Below, in pieces: positions 52,100-62,100 of a stretch of DNA of 64,000 nucleotides. Source of the stretch: Paenibacillus sp. 1781tsa1. Its GTDB lineage: Bacteria; Bacillota; Bacilli; Paenibacillales; Paenibacillaceae. Location: NCBI RefSeq assembly GCF_024159265.1, contig NZ_JAMYWY010000001.1, forward strand, positions 5,022,001-5,086,000, in the 5' to 3' direction. The translations under genes were made by a program, and so were the position numbers. Position 1 is the stretch's first letter, and each line of letters starts with the position of its first letter. The notes beneath the pieces are model-generated. The model was given only the letters and a program-made list of their open reading frames with translations, made no database searches and had not been told where the DNA came from.

Positions 52100-53272
52100 A
52101 TGAAAGCTGTACATTTTGGTGCGGGCAATATAGGCCGCGGTTTTATCGGTCATATGTTGTCCGCTTCCGACTACGAAGTCTGCTTTGTCGCACGTAACCC
52201 GAAGAAAATCTCCATGCTTCAACAAAGACAGGAATACCCGATTACACTTGCCAATAGAGATCAGGACACTACAATTGTCAACAACGTGACGGCTATCAAC
52301 GTAAGTGAGCAGAATCTGGTTGCTGAAGAGATCGCTTCAGCCGATGTGATCACAACCGCGGTGGGTGTATCTGCACTCGGAGATATCGCAGAGCCTATCG
52401 CCAAAGGCATTCAACTTCGCATGAAAAACAATATTCAGGCTCCACTGCATATTATCGCTTGCGAGAATGCCATCGGTGGTAGCACCAGGTTGAAGAAACG
52501 CATCTATCCATTTCTGGATGAACAAACTCGCAAAAAAGCCGAACGTTATGTTTCTTTCCCCAATGCAGCTGTGGACCGGATTGTTCCGGCTCAAAACCAC
52601 AAAGACCCGCTGCAGGTCACTGTTGAACCTTTTTACGAATGGGTCGTTCATCGTCCAGCACTTCTGGATGGTTTTAAAGAAATTGATGGTGTTCACTATG
52701 TTGATTCACTTGAACCTTATATCGAGCGTAAAATGTTTACGGTGAATACAGGCCACTGTGTCGCCGCATACTTCGGATATCTTGAAGGATTCAAGACAAT
52801 CCGGCAGGTTATGAGCAACTCCACCCTGCGATCTAAGGTACGCCATGTTATGGAAGAGACCGGTGAGATGCTCATCCAGAAGCACGGATTTGACACACAG
52901 AAGCATAACAAATATATTGACACCATACTGGAGCGCTTCGCCAATCCCAACCTGACGGATCAGGTCACCCGGGTCGGACGTTCCCCCCTTCGCAAGCTCT
53001 CGCCTCATGATCGGCTTGTTCGCCCAGCGATGCAGGCCAGTGAATTCGGAATCGAAATTCCTCATTTAACTTCTGCTATGGCGGCCGCAATGCTGTTCAA
53101 TGACAAACGCGACGAGGAAGCCATGCAGCTACAACACATGATTCGCAAAGATGGGGTGTCCGCCTTCATCCGTGAACGCATGGGAATTCCCAACGAACAT
53201 CCCGTTCATCAGAATGTAATCGCCAGCTATCAGGAACTCAAAGGGCGTAAGGAATCGACTATACTAACCTGA
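52100..53272 (+). CDS. mtlD: Mannitol-1-phosphate 5-dehydrogenase
   Basis: NAD-dependent enzyme of 390 residues interconverting mannitol-1-phosphate and fructose-6-phosphate. The Rossmann motif is HFGAGNIGRGFIG at the very N-terminus, followed by ACENAIGGS, RYVSFPNAAVDRIVP, the catalytic region ERKMFTVNTGHCVAAYFGY and KLSPHDRLVRPA. Length and motifs match bacterial MtlD. AAAGGGGGAG precedes the ATG. In most Firmicutes mtlD lies with mtlA and mtlF (PTS); here it follows a HAD phosphatase gene instead, so the pathway may run toward mannitol synthesis. Confidence 0.95.
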   Translation: MKAVHFGAGNIGRGFIGHMLSASDYEVCFVARNPKKISMLQQRQEYPITLANRDQDTTIVNNVTAINVSEQNLVAEEIASADVITTAVGVSALGDIAEPIAKGIQLRMKNNIQAPLHIIACENAIGGSTRLKKRIYPFLDEQTRKKAERYVSFPNAAVDRIVPAQNHKDPLQVTVEPFYEWVVHRPALLDGFKEIDGVHYVDSLEPYIERKMFTVNTGHCVAAYFGYLEGFKTIRQVMSNSTLRSKVRHVMEETGEMLIQKHGFDTQKHNKYIDTILERFANPNLTDQVTRVGRSPLRKLSPHDRLVRPAMQASEFGIEIPHLTSAMAAAMLFNDKRDEEAMQLQHMIRKDGVSAFIRERMGIPNEHPVHQNVIASYQELKGRKESTILT

Positions 53273-53335
53273 TTATGCCAATCATTCCTATCCAGGCTAT
53301 TGGTTCGATTCCGCTAAATGAATATAGACACGGTG

Positions 53336-53386
53336 AAGAAGCCGGAAGGAACCTATGCATGGGCATCGTTTCTTCCGGCTCTTTGT
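53336..53386 (+). terminator. Terminator after mtlD
   Basis: AAGAAGCCGGAAGGA pairs with TTCTTCCGGCTCTT, followed by TTTGTCTTT. Confidence 0.8.
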
Positions 53387-53431
53387 CTTTGCATGGCACG
53401 GTACACTTTATAATGTAGGAACCCTCAATAA

Positions 53432-53469
53432 AAACAGCGTATCTCCTCTCTCAAGGAAATACGCTGTTT
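53432..53469 (-). terminator. Terminator of the lipoprotein gene
   Basis: AAACAGCGTAT pairs perfectly with ATACGCTGTTT, with an inner TCCT/AGGA pair; on the minus strand TTTTATT follows. Confidence 0.82.
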
Positions 53470-53526
53470 AGGGAATCTTTTTAATATACATAGCCGTTCG
53501 GCTAAACTGTGGAACTCATCCATTCT

Positions 53527-54417
53527 CTACTCATTCATGATGGAATTAAGGGATGCATATGCCATGGGCAGGAAACCTTCAGACGGTTCACCAATCGGCG
53601 CATGAATATGGAAAACGAAACCATTACCGTCCAGTTCTTTGACAATAAAATACTCTGTTTTCTTATCATTCTGGGACATCATGTACAATTTTGCATCCTT
53701 CATCGGACCATTACTGAGTTGTTCAGCCGTCAATTGCTTCACTTCTCCGGTCTCGGACAACTCTTCCTTGGCATCCATCTTCAGCACATCCAGATTGTAA
53801 TCCGCCGGCAGCTTCTCAATCTCTACCTCATAATCCGGATCAATCTTCATGGTTAATTCATGGTCTTCCGCGTCAAAAGCCATCGGTTCAAACACATAAA
53901 GTGAATAACCTTTCGCTTGTGCCAGTGTCACTGGTCGCTTCTCGGTCATACCTTCTACCGTCACTTCCAGCTCTGCTGTCTTTGGACGATCGGACGTTAC
54001 TGTACCGCCTGTATTGGAACCGTTATTGTCATCACTCGATTCCATCTTAGCAATCTCTGTAAGTACCAACTGTTTTGTTGTTGTATCAATCGTTTTCTCT
54101 ACATATTTAAAACGAACGGAATCTTCGTCATCGATATCATCCAGAGACTTCTGCAGGTCTTCGCTCACCTGGAATGACATCGGCTTTTCATTCACTCTAA
54201 TCTCAACGGTGTGCGGATCAGCCCAGCCGGTCAGAATACCTTCTGCTTCTATTGCAGCACTTTCATTCGGTTTTTGCTCCGGTGCTGGTGACTGTTCTTC
54301 CGTATTATTCACCGGTGGCTGTGCAGCAGGATTACTGTTCCCACATGCCACAAGCGCGAACCCCATAAGTAAAACCAGGAATGATGTACTGACTTTCATT
54401 GTATTTCCTTTTCGCAT
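53527..54417 (-). CDS. Hypothetical lipoprotein
   Basis: Membrane-anchored protein of 296 residues: the signal peptide ends in MGFALVACGNS with the lipobox Cys. A linker rich in Pro, Glu and Asn follows (about 25 residues), then a soluble beta-type region (about 55-140, GWADPHTVEIRVNEKPMSFQV), a low-complexity DDNNGSNTGG stretch and a second domain to the end. No enzyme motif is visible and I do not recognise the family. GGAGG stands 7 bases before the ATG at 54417. The neighbours upstream on this strand are also envelope proteins. Confidence 0.8.
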   Translation of the reverse strand: MRKGNTMKVSTSFLVLLMGFALVACGNSNPAAQPPVNNTEEQSPAPEQKPNESAAIEAEGILTGWADPHTVEIRVNEKPMSFQVSEDLQKSLDDIDDEDSVRFKYVEKTIDTTTKQLVLTEIAKMESSDDNNGSNTGGTVTSDRPKTAELEVTVEGMTEKRPVTLAQAKGYSLYVFEPMAFDAEDHELTMKIDPDYEVEIEKLPADYNLDVLKMDAKEELSETGEVKQLTAEQLSNGPMKDAKLYMMSQNDKKTEYFIVKELDGNGFVFHIHAPIGEPSEGFLPMAYASLNSIMNE

Positions 54418-54559
54418 ATGAACACCTCCGTTAGCTTATACGCAATGATGCTTGTCCATGTTGCTTCTCATCCATTGGCTTGGCTGTATACTAGTACTTA
54501 CACGGGAGAAAGACAGCTCAATCATGCAAAATGTCCGAACGATTATTGGGGTCCCCTAC

Positions 54560-55213
54560 CTAACTGGCTTGATCCATCTGTACCAGTTTAGCATTGGCTA
54601 CGTTAAATGCTTTGGTCTGAAGGTTAAATTGCTTGCGGAATTCAGCAAGCTTCGCATATTCGCTATTCCGTACCCGAATGGCTCGTTTGATCTTAACCAG
54701 ATTAGGTTCTGCACTTTCTCTCATCAGATCATACAACTGCTCATCAGCACTCAGACTCAGCTGATACGAAGCAACAAAATTCTCCAATGCGCGTGCTCTT
54801 GCTTCATATTGATCCAGGACCTTCTCAGCCTGTGCCAACGTTTCTTTGTTTTCAAATGATAGTTCTTTAAGGGAGCTACGCAGGGCCAAAGTCTTCTCGT
54901 TGGTCTGTTGCATGGCCTCTTCCGCCTGTTCCAACAACGTTCTTCGTTCATGAATATGATCTGCCGCCTGATCCAGCAGCGCTTCGAGATCACTGTTTTT
55001 GTTCTTGCCTTTGTCTAAAATAGACTTGTATAACTTCATATCTTCCTGCTCATGACTGGTCAGATTGTTCAAACTCTGATCGATCTTCTGACCGCTGAGC
55101 ACCAATTGGTTTACCTGATTTGCCGCAGGCTCCTGCGGATCTCCACAACCACTCGCCAGCAGAATTAACAATACACTAACTGCTGCGAGCGCCACTTTTT
55201 TACTCGTTAGCAC
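54560..55213 (-). CDS. YkyA-like putative cell-wall-binding lipoprotein
   Basis: Lipoprotein of 217 residues: LLILLASGCGD is the lipobox. The body is a long helical, coiled-coil-like region (LLEQAEEAMQQTNEKTLALRSSLKELSFENKETLAQAEKVLDQYEARARALENF), ending FNLQTKAFNVANAKLVQMDQAS. This is the pattern of the YkyA family of surface lipoproteins, whose function is unknown to me. The start is GTG at 55213 with AAGGA just upstream. It lies between two other envelope genes on the same strand. Confidence 0.8.
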   Translation of the reverse strand: MLTSKKVALAAVSVLLILLASGCGDPQEPAANQVNQLVLSGQKIDQSLNNLTSHEQEDMKLYKSILDKGKNKNSDLEALLDQAADHIHERRTLLEQAEEAMQQTNEKTLALRSSLKELSFENKETLAQAEKVLDQYEARARALENFVASYQLSLSADEQLYDLMRESAEPNLVKIKRAIRVRNSEYAKLAEFRKQFNLQTKAFNVANAKLVQMDQAS

Positions 55214-55250
55214 CCAAGTCCTTCCTCTCTTGCATCATCTTGTTGTTATA

Positions 55251-56153
55251 CTACAAGCGGGTATCTCCGCTAAAATTCGCTATCCAATGTGCATCCGGAT
55301 CGTATACTTCGAACTCGTAACCTCGATCTTCGAGCAACTTCAGAATACGTGGCAAAGCCTGAACCGTCTGCTCTCGCTCATGCATCAGAATCACTTCCTT
55401 ATCCCGATGTACACTTTTGCTCACGCGGGCCACAATCTTATCCGGCTGACCGGGAAGATTCCAATCCAGTGAATCTGTCGTCCAGTCCCACATTTTGAAA
55501 CCGGCCGCCGCAATGTCACCTCTGAACTTTTCACCGATTTGTGGACTGCTGCCATAAGGTGCGCGAATAAGATGAGGTGTAAAACCAATCAGATCCTGCA
55601 CCATCTTCTGCTCTTTTTTGAACTCTTTCACAAAGTTTGCAGAGTCCCCACTCTTATACAGCTTTTTATAGTTATGCGTTATGCTGTGGAGTCCAGGGTA
55701 ACTGCCTTCTTTCAACAGCCGTTTTACTGCTGCCGGGTGCTGGTTCAATTGTCGTCCGATCATGAAAAAGGTAGCCTTCGCCTCATGCTGCTTCAAAATA
55801 TCCAACAGTTGTTCCGTATACTCAGTTGGGCCATCATCAAACGTTATGTATGCCAATTTGCGAACCTGACCCTGGAACCGTACCGGCTCCTCTTTCGCAT
55901 CCGGAGTAATTTGTATCATGCCGAGCTTGGCGGGCTGTTCGATTGCAGTCATCGGAGGCGGCGCCACAACACTTTTGATCCAATGCGTCATGCCAAGGAA
56001 TATATATGTTACACCGGTAACGAACAGTACCAGGAGCATTAGAGCTATGCTGATCCTTCCATACCGAATTTTTCTTCGTTTATGTGTTTTCTTGCGGCTT
56101 GTGTTGTGCGGAATACTGCCACGTTCTCCCGCTCTCTCTTGTTGGACTCTCAC
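55251..56153 (-). CDS. Polysaccharide deacetylase (NodB domain), membrane-anchored
   Basis: CE4 deacetylase of 300 residues. A basic cytoplasmic tail (RKKTHKRRKIRYGR) and one membrane helix (ISIALMLLVLFVTGVTYIFLG) precede an extracellular NodB domain: motif 1 TFDDGP (catalytic base and metal Asp), motif 2 HSITH (metal His pair), motif 3 RAPYG, motif 4 MWDWTTDSLDW and motif 5 VILMHE. It should remove N-acetyl groups from peptidoglycan or a related wall polymer. The start is GTG at 56153; AAGGA lies about 12 bases upstream, so the start is less sure than the gene. Confidence 0.92.
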   Translation of the reverse strand: MRVQQERAGERGSIPHNTSRKKTHKRRKIRYGRISIALMLLVLFVTGVTYIFLGMTHWIKSVVAPPPMTAIEQPAKLGMIQITPDAKEEPVRFQGQVRKLAYITFDDGPTEYTEQLLDILKQHEAKATFFMIGRQLNQHPAAVKRLLKEGSYPGLHSITHNYKKLYKSGDSANFVKEFKKEQKMVQDLIGFTPHLIRAPYGSSPQIGEKFRGDIAAAGFKMWDWTTDSLDWNLPGQPDKIVARVSKSVHRDKEVILMHEREQTVQALPRILKLLEDRGYEFEVYDPDAHWIANFSGDTRL

Positions 56154-56381
56154 TGTAATGCCACTTCCTTACTTTCATTTTTTCCCGATTATTGGTATAT
56201 TATCTCGTTTCATGTCTCTATATAGAAGATTAATAGAAAAATGATTCGGGAGAATGACAGAATAGTTACAAGCCCGGTTACAATCTACTTATCTCTTTGT
56301 TCTATATATCTTTCCTGCGGTTACCTTCTCCTGTATAATGAAGTGATTTACGCTATCAGACTTCAAGAAGGAGCTACACCC

Positions 56382-57326
56382 ATGACAAGCTTGAACCGTG
56401 CCGGCAGATCCATCTATCTGTTATTCTTTGTCGGCATTATCGCCATTTCTTTTTCTTCGATATTTGTACGTTGGTCTAACGCAGATGTTGCGGTCATCGC
56501 CATGTACCGTCTATTTCTGACCAATCTGCTGATGCTGCCTTTTGTCTGGAAATACAGACACGAGATGATGCGTCTGAGCTTACGCCAATGGGGCTTGCTG
56601 CTTGCATCCGGTGTGATGCTGGCGCTTCATTTTCTGCTCTGGATGGGTTCACTGCGGCTCACCAGTGTCGCCAGTTCCACAGTGATTCTCGCGCTGGAGC
56701 CTATCCTGATTCTTGCAGGTTCGGTATGGCTGTTCAAAGCCAAAATTAATCGCATGATGATCATCGGCATGGGCATCGCCTTGTTTGGATCAATCGTCAT
56801 TGGCGCAGGAGATTTCCAGTTGGCAGGTACTGCTCTGCAAGGTGATATCCTGTCTTTGCTTGGCACAATTGCAGTCGCTGTCCATATGCTGCTGGGTCAA
56901 TTTTTGCGAGCGGGACTTAGTGCATTCTCGTATAACTTCTGGGTGTTCTTCGTGGCTGCTTGCACGCTGGCGGTATATAATCTAATCATGGGCCATCCGT
57001 TCGGAGGTTACGCTGCGTCAGAGTGGGGAATCTTCCTATTGCTCGCCATTGTGCCAACGATCTTTGGACATTATCTCTTCAACTGGCTACTTCAATATAT
57101 GAATGCCACGACGGTATCCATGGGCGTACTTGGGGAACCCGTATTCTCTTCATTGCTGGCCTGGATGCTGCTCGGCGAATCCCTCAATGCGTTACAGATG
57201 TCTGCCGGGGTCATCATCATATTCGGGGTATGGATATTCATTCGATATGGCAAAACCAAACCTCAACCCATTCCTGCCGATGCTCCTATCGCTGGCAAAG
57301 GGCCTGTTGAACCTACTACGGTATAA
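56382..57326 (+). CDS. EamA/DMT family transporter
   Basis: Drug/metabolite transporter of 314 residues with two EamA repeats and ten helices. The halves are visible from FFVGIIAISFSSIFVRWSN and LLGTIAVAVHMLLGQFLRAG. Members export metabolites such as amino acids or nucleosides; substrate unknown. The open frame reaches 56241, but AAGAAGGAG stands 8 bases before the ATG at 56382 (MTSLNRAGRS), where homology begins. A TATAAT box at 56334-56339 may belong to its promoter, though the -35 is weak. It is divergent from the deacetylase gene. Confidence 0.9.
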   Translation: MTSLNRAGRSIYLLFFVGIIAISFSSIFVRWSNADVAVIAMYRLFLTNLLMLPFVWKYRHEMMRLSLRQWGLLLASGVMLALHFLLWMGSLRLTSVASSTVILALEPILILAGSVWLFKAKINRMMIIGMGIALFGSIVIGAGDFQLAGTALQGDILSLLGTIAVAVHMLLGQFLRAGLSAFSYNFWVFFVAACTLAVYNLIMGHPFGGYAASEWGIFLLLAIVPTIFGHYLFNWLLQYMNATTVSMGVLGEPVFSSLLAWMLLGESLNALQMSAGVIIIFGVWIFIRYGKTKPQPIPADAPIAGKGPVEPTTV

Positions 57327-57389
57327 CGTATTTTTTCGTAATGCATAGTTATAAACGACTCTACCACTCTCATAAGGCGGTGTATTTTG

Positions 57390-58229
57390 ATGAAAAATAT
57401 TGTATCCATGCGCTGGCTGCTCGCCAGAATGTATGAACCGGATGTCGTCATTGCAGATTGCCGATTCTTGCTCGGTCAGCCGGAGGCTGGAAGACAAGCC
57501 TATGAAGCTGGACATATTCCAGGAGCTGTCTATCTCGATTTGGAAAAAGACCTGTCTTCTCCTGTGTCTGCGCACGGAGGACGTCACCCGCTTCCTGATC
57601 CGGCTGTGCTCGCAAGTCGTCTCTCCAAAGCTGGCATCGGCTCCAATAGTCGTATTGTTGCTTATGACGATCAAGGCGGGATGAATGCATCTCGGCTATG
57701 GTGGCTGCTTCGCTATATCGGTCATGAGCAGGTGTATATCATGGACGAAGGTTTCTCCGCTTGGCAAAACGCCAAGTTCCCGGTGACTCAGGATGTGCCG
57801 GTTCAGATCCCGTCTTCCTTTGAGGTGAATGTGCAGCCAGCCATGCTGGCAAGTGTTGAGGATGTTCAGCAGGCTTCGGCAAGTGGCAGCTCCGTGTTAA
57901 TCGACTCTCGTGATGCTCGCCGCTATGCGGGTCTGGAGGAACCGATTGATGCCAAGGCCGGACATATTCCGGGTGCGTTGAACTACTTTTGGAAAGATGT
58001 GTTGGATTGGGATGGACGTTGGACAGGTACTGAGGTGTTAGAAGAGCGTTTCAGTAAGCTGGAGAAGGATGGTGCGATTATTGTGTACTGCGGTTCTGGC
58101 GTATCGGCTTGCCCGAATGTGATTGCGTTGGAAGAAGCGGGTTTCTCGAATGTGAAGCTGTATTCCGGGAGCTGGAGCGACTGGATTAGTTATGAGGAGA
58201 ATCCGGTGGCGACGGGGGAAGAAGACTAA
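57390..58229 (+). CDS. Sulfurtransferase with two rhodanese domains (SseA/thiosulfate sulfurtransferase-like)
   Basis: Cytoplasmic sulfurtransferase of 279 residues. The N-terminal rhodanese domain (VVIADCRFLLGQPEAGRQAYEAGHIPGAVYLDLEKDLS) lacks the active Cys, and the C-terminal domain carries it in VYCGSGVSACPN; the CGSGVSA loop is typical of thiosulfate/3-mercaptopyruvate sulfurtransferases. The domain pair LIDSRDARRYAG and AGHIPGALNYFW confirms the second rhodanese fold. AGGCGG lies upstream of the ATG at 57390. It begins 63 bp after the EamA-type gene and may share a transcript. It lies too far from the sulfur cluster to be part of it. Confidence 0.92.
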   Translation: MKNIVSMRWLLARMYEPDVVIADCRFLLGQPEAGRQAYEAGHIPGAVYLDLEKDLSSPVSAHGGRHPLPDPAVLASRLSKAGIGSNSRIVAYDDQGGMNASRLWWLLRYIGHEQVYIMDEGFSAWQNAKFPVTQDVPVQIPSSFEVNVQPAMLASVEDVQQASASGSSVLIDSRDARRYAGLEEPIDAKAGHIPGALNYFWKDVLDWDGRWTGTEVLEERFSKLEKDGAIIVYCGSGVSACPNVIALEEAGFSNVKLYSGSWSDWISYEENPVATGEED

Positions 58230-59127
58230 TTTTTATTCAATATACGGAGCTACTGGAATCGTCAAGCCTTGTTTGGCTTGCTGAGGAATATCGCTTTATA
58301 CTTCAATATCGCCACATTTGCTCCGGCTGCACTCGTACTGCAATTTAATCTTCAGCAAAAGGTACCAAGATATTAATATCTTTTGTAGTTATGTTAGTTG
58401 CAGTTTGAGGAAGATGTGTAGAACCTGTCTGATTTCCGCGAGCTGGGCTGAATTGACTTCGGTTTTTCCAGCCCATTTTCATAAAGGGCTGGAGAAGCCG
58501 AATATACGAAACCTTCAGATCGGCTGTTTACATGTTCACTTATAATTAAATCATCGATAATATTCATAACATCATCTGAAACAGGAACTGAAACGACATT
58601 TTTTGTATAAGACCTTCAAGAATAGTTTCATCAATCGGAACTCCCATTTGCATTTTACGTTCAAGCTTTTCTTCCGTAGCTTTTTGAATATCCATTTTTT
58701 CACACTCCCTCATATCGACATTACATTATTACACGTAATTTATAATGTCATTTGGTCGCGTTTCTCCCCCAAAAATCGAGTGAAGTTCTTCGCAAGTTGA
58801 TTCCTGTGTTGTTTGTTCCTAACGAAAAGAAAACATTTTATTGCTATCGGACCGTAATCCCAATTCAGCATTTCATAGTTGCACCCCACGCTTACCTCCT
58901 GTAGGACATATGTCTCCTTTTCTACGAAAACGATTAAAAAATCTTTATAATCCACACAAAATGTTCGATATACAACAAATGAACATCCGCATATCCCATG
59001 TTTACATCCTGAAATCTATCTCAGAAATGCGGCACGGGAGAACAGAATAATACATATAACAGGTTGTTAGGAAACAGAGAAAGTTCTGTCTGGTGGAAAG
59101 GCAGGAACTAACAAAGGAGAAGAAGAT
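58230..59127. other. Long low-coding region with only small frames
   Basis: This 898-bp AT-rich stretch has no convincing full gene. Two hairpins lack T-runs: CAAGCC/GGCTTG at 58263-58279 and CAGCCC/GGGCTG near 58470-58495. A minus-strand frame at 58740-58955 (71 codons, GTG start) has no ribosome binding site. A small frame with a good ribosome binding site is listed separately. The end near 59040-59120 must carry the promoter of the glucanase gene, which I could not fix. Confidence 0.5.
58564..58695 (-). CDS. Small ORF, possibly the start of a decayed gene
   Basis: 43 codons starting MDIQKATEEKLERKMQMG, with GGGAG 9 bases before the ATG. The frame ends at 58564, but after a run of A residues near 58601 a second frame continues with YTKNVVSVPVSDDVMNIIDDLI up to 58394, as if one base had been lost or gained. 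It may be a frameshifted pseudogene or a true micropeptide. No family recognised. Confidence 0.35.
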   Translation of the reverse strand: MDIQKATEEKLERKMQMGVPIDETILEGLIQKMSFQFLFQMML

Positions 59128-62100
59128 ATGAAGGGACGAACGAGTCACAAACGAAACACACGCAGCATCTGCGTGAACTTGCTGTTATCCATGCTATTGT
59201 TGGTCAGCAGCTTGCCGCTATGGCCTAGCAAGGCAGCAAACGCCGCAGCAGAAGGGTCATATCTCTTATCCCTGAACAGACCGGTGTATAGCTCCTCATC
59301 CCTTGGTGGGAATACAGCCGATCATGCCGTGGATGGCAACAAAAATACCCGATGGGAAAGTGTGTGGCAACAGGACCCTCAGTGGATCTATGTTGATCTG
59401 GGTGCAGATGCCTCCATCTCCAACATCTCGATTGAGTGGGAAAATGCCTATGCTTCCGCCTTCGACCTTGAAGTGTCGGATGACGAAGTTAACTGGGAGC
59501 AAGTTTACTCCACAACGAAGGGTCAAGGCGGTTTGACGGAAGTGGAGGTTTCCGCCGATGCACGATATGTGCGTTTGTTTAGTCATGAACGGGCGCAGCA
59601 AGCCTATGGTATTTCTCTGTACGCGTTCGATGTGTATGGAACGGGTGGAGCAAATCCACCTCCAAAACCAACTGCCGCAAACCTTGCCCTTGGTAAATCG
59701 GTGATAGCGTCGTCAGAAGAGATTGACGAACCTAGCCGCTCCGCCGAAGACAAGGCCAAAATGGAGAAGCGCGATTATGAAGCGCGCAATGTGACGGATG
59801 GTGATCCAGGTACACGCTGGTCTTCCATATACAAGGATCAGGAATGGATTGTTGTGGACCTTGGTCAACGTCAGGAAATCGGAGAAATTTCTCTGCAATG
59901 GGAAAATGCGTTTGGACGTGCTTACGACATTCAGGTATCCGACGACGCAAAGCAATGGACTACGCTGTATCGGGAGTTACACAGCAATGGAGGACGGGAT
60001 GACATTCCTGTATATTCAGAAGCCAGATATGTCAAACTCGCAGGTCTTGGCCGAGGTACAACCAACGGTTATTCACTCTATGCCTTTGATGTATATGAGT
60101 ATATTCAAGGAGATGAAAAACCGGTCTACACCATTCCGTCTATCCCAGAGATGAGCTCGGTACAAGTCGGAGCTGGCAGTTATGCCATTAATGACATCAC
60201 GATGCTACAACCGAAAAACCCAAAAAATCGCACAGCTGACATCACCGCCCCAATTCCATCCAATGACTGGTGGCAATCGATTCTCGTTTCGGATTTAGGA
60301 GATGGGAACAGTCTGGTCACGCTCCCATTCAAAAATCGATACACCAAACAGGGGCTTCATATTTTGAATCCTGGTGCTGGATACGTTTCTGCTGATGGCA
60401 ACTCGATGGATGCAGACGGTGAAGCAGACCTCATCCTGACAACAAGCGATATGAACCCAGCCAAGGTCAATACCAAGATTGCAGGATACGGGGATTACTC
60501 CGCTAACATCATCATGAGTGATGATGACACGGCAAAGGTCAATACAACCTTTGTAAAAGGCTCCCCTTTCCTGTTCAACACGTTTGAGAACCCGGACACC
60601 ATCCTGATTCGATCACCGAACATTACACGTCTCTTTGATGATCAAAACCGTGAGATTGTGTTGCAGGATGGGGAATCATGGACAGGAGATCATATCGGTG
60701 TAGAAGTCACCAATCAGGACAGAGCGCCTTCGCCGCAAACTTTTACAAGAAACTATGGTCTTTATGCACCTGAAGGAACCACATTTATAAAGCTGGGCAA
60801 TACACTTAAGATTAAGCTGGGATCAAGCGAAAATTATTTATCGCTTGCTACCCTGCCATCTGCATCAGAATTAGCATACTATTACCAGCATGCCTATGCT
60901 TTTGTAACGGATACGAAGGTCGATTACGACTATAACGAGAGCACTTCACAAGTTACAACAACCTTTAACTCCGTTACACAAACGAAGCGTGCCAACTTTT
61001 CCGCCGACACATTAATGGCTTTGTTCCCGCACCAGTGGAAACTTGCAACAACTCCACTCACGGAGCTCGCTTACCCTTCTATTCGTGGAATGATGAAAGT
61101 GAGCGAAGGCAACAGCTTTACGACACAAGATCGTTTCTACGGCATTATTCCGCAATTTGTGGAGCCGGATGATCCGACATACTCACGCGCGCAATTAATC
61201 AGTTATCTGGATCAGCTTGATGCAGATACGTCAGGCAATTTAATGAGTGAAGATCCTTACTGGCAGGGGAAAAAGCTTCATCCGCTTGCGCTCGGTGTGC
61301 TCATTAGCGATCAGCTTGGTGATCACGAACGACGGGACCATTACCTGTCCCTGTTAAGAAGCATTTTGACCGACTGGTACACTTATTCACCGGATGAACG
61401 TCTGCACTCCTATTATTTTTATTATTCGGAGCAATGGGGAACGATTTTCCCTTATGGAAGCGGGTTCGGGGTCAATACCGGGCTGACGGATCATCATTTT
61501 ACGTATGGCTATTACGTCTTTGCATCTGCGGTGCTGGCTATGTATGATCCAACTTTTGTACAGGATTATGGCGATATGGTTGAACTGCTGATCCGGGATT
61601 ATGCCAATCCTTCACACACAGACGATCAATTCCCATGGATGCGTAATTTTGATCCTTATTCTGGTCATTCCTGGGCGGGCGGTTATGCCGACAATCGCAG
61701 CGGAAACAATCAGGAAGCTGCAGGCGAAGCTCTGTTCAGTTGGGTCGGACAATATATGTGGGGCGAAGTAACGGGGAACAAAGCCTATCGCGATGCGGGC
61801 ATCTGGGGCTTCGTCACCGAGGAAAAAGCGGCCGAGCAATATTGGTTCAACTACGATGGGGACAACTGGCTGGAAGGATACAAACACGCTACCGTAGGGC
61901 ATGTATACGGCAGTGCTTACCTGTATGGCACATACTTCTCCAACGAGGCTGAGCATATTTATGGCATTCACTGGCTGCCGCCCGCAGAGTGGATGACCTA
62001 TTATGGTCGTGATCCGAAGAATACCGCGGCACTATACAACGGTCTGATCAAGGATCTTGGTGGTCAGCAGGAGCACACATGGCAACACATCATCTGGCCA

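Noticed and set aside
58740..58955. 71-codon minus-strand frame with GTG start
   Set aside because: No ribosome binding site, no recognised domain, and lies in AT-rich low-coding DNA; a real gene cannot be excluded but is not supported.
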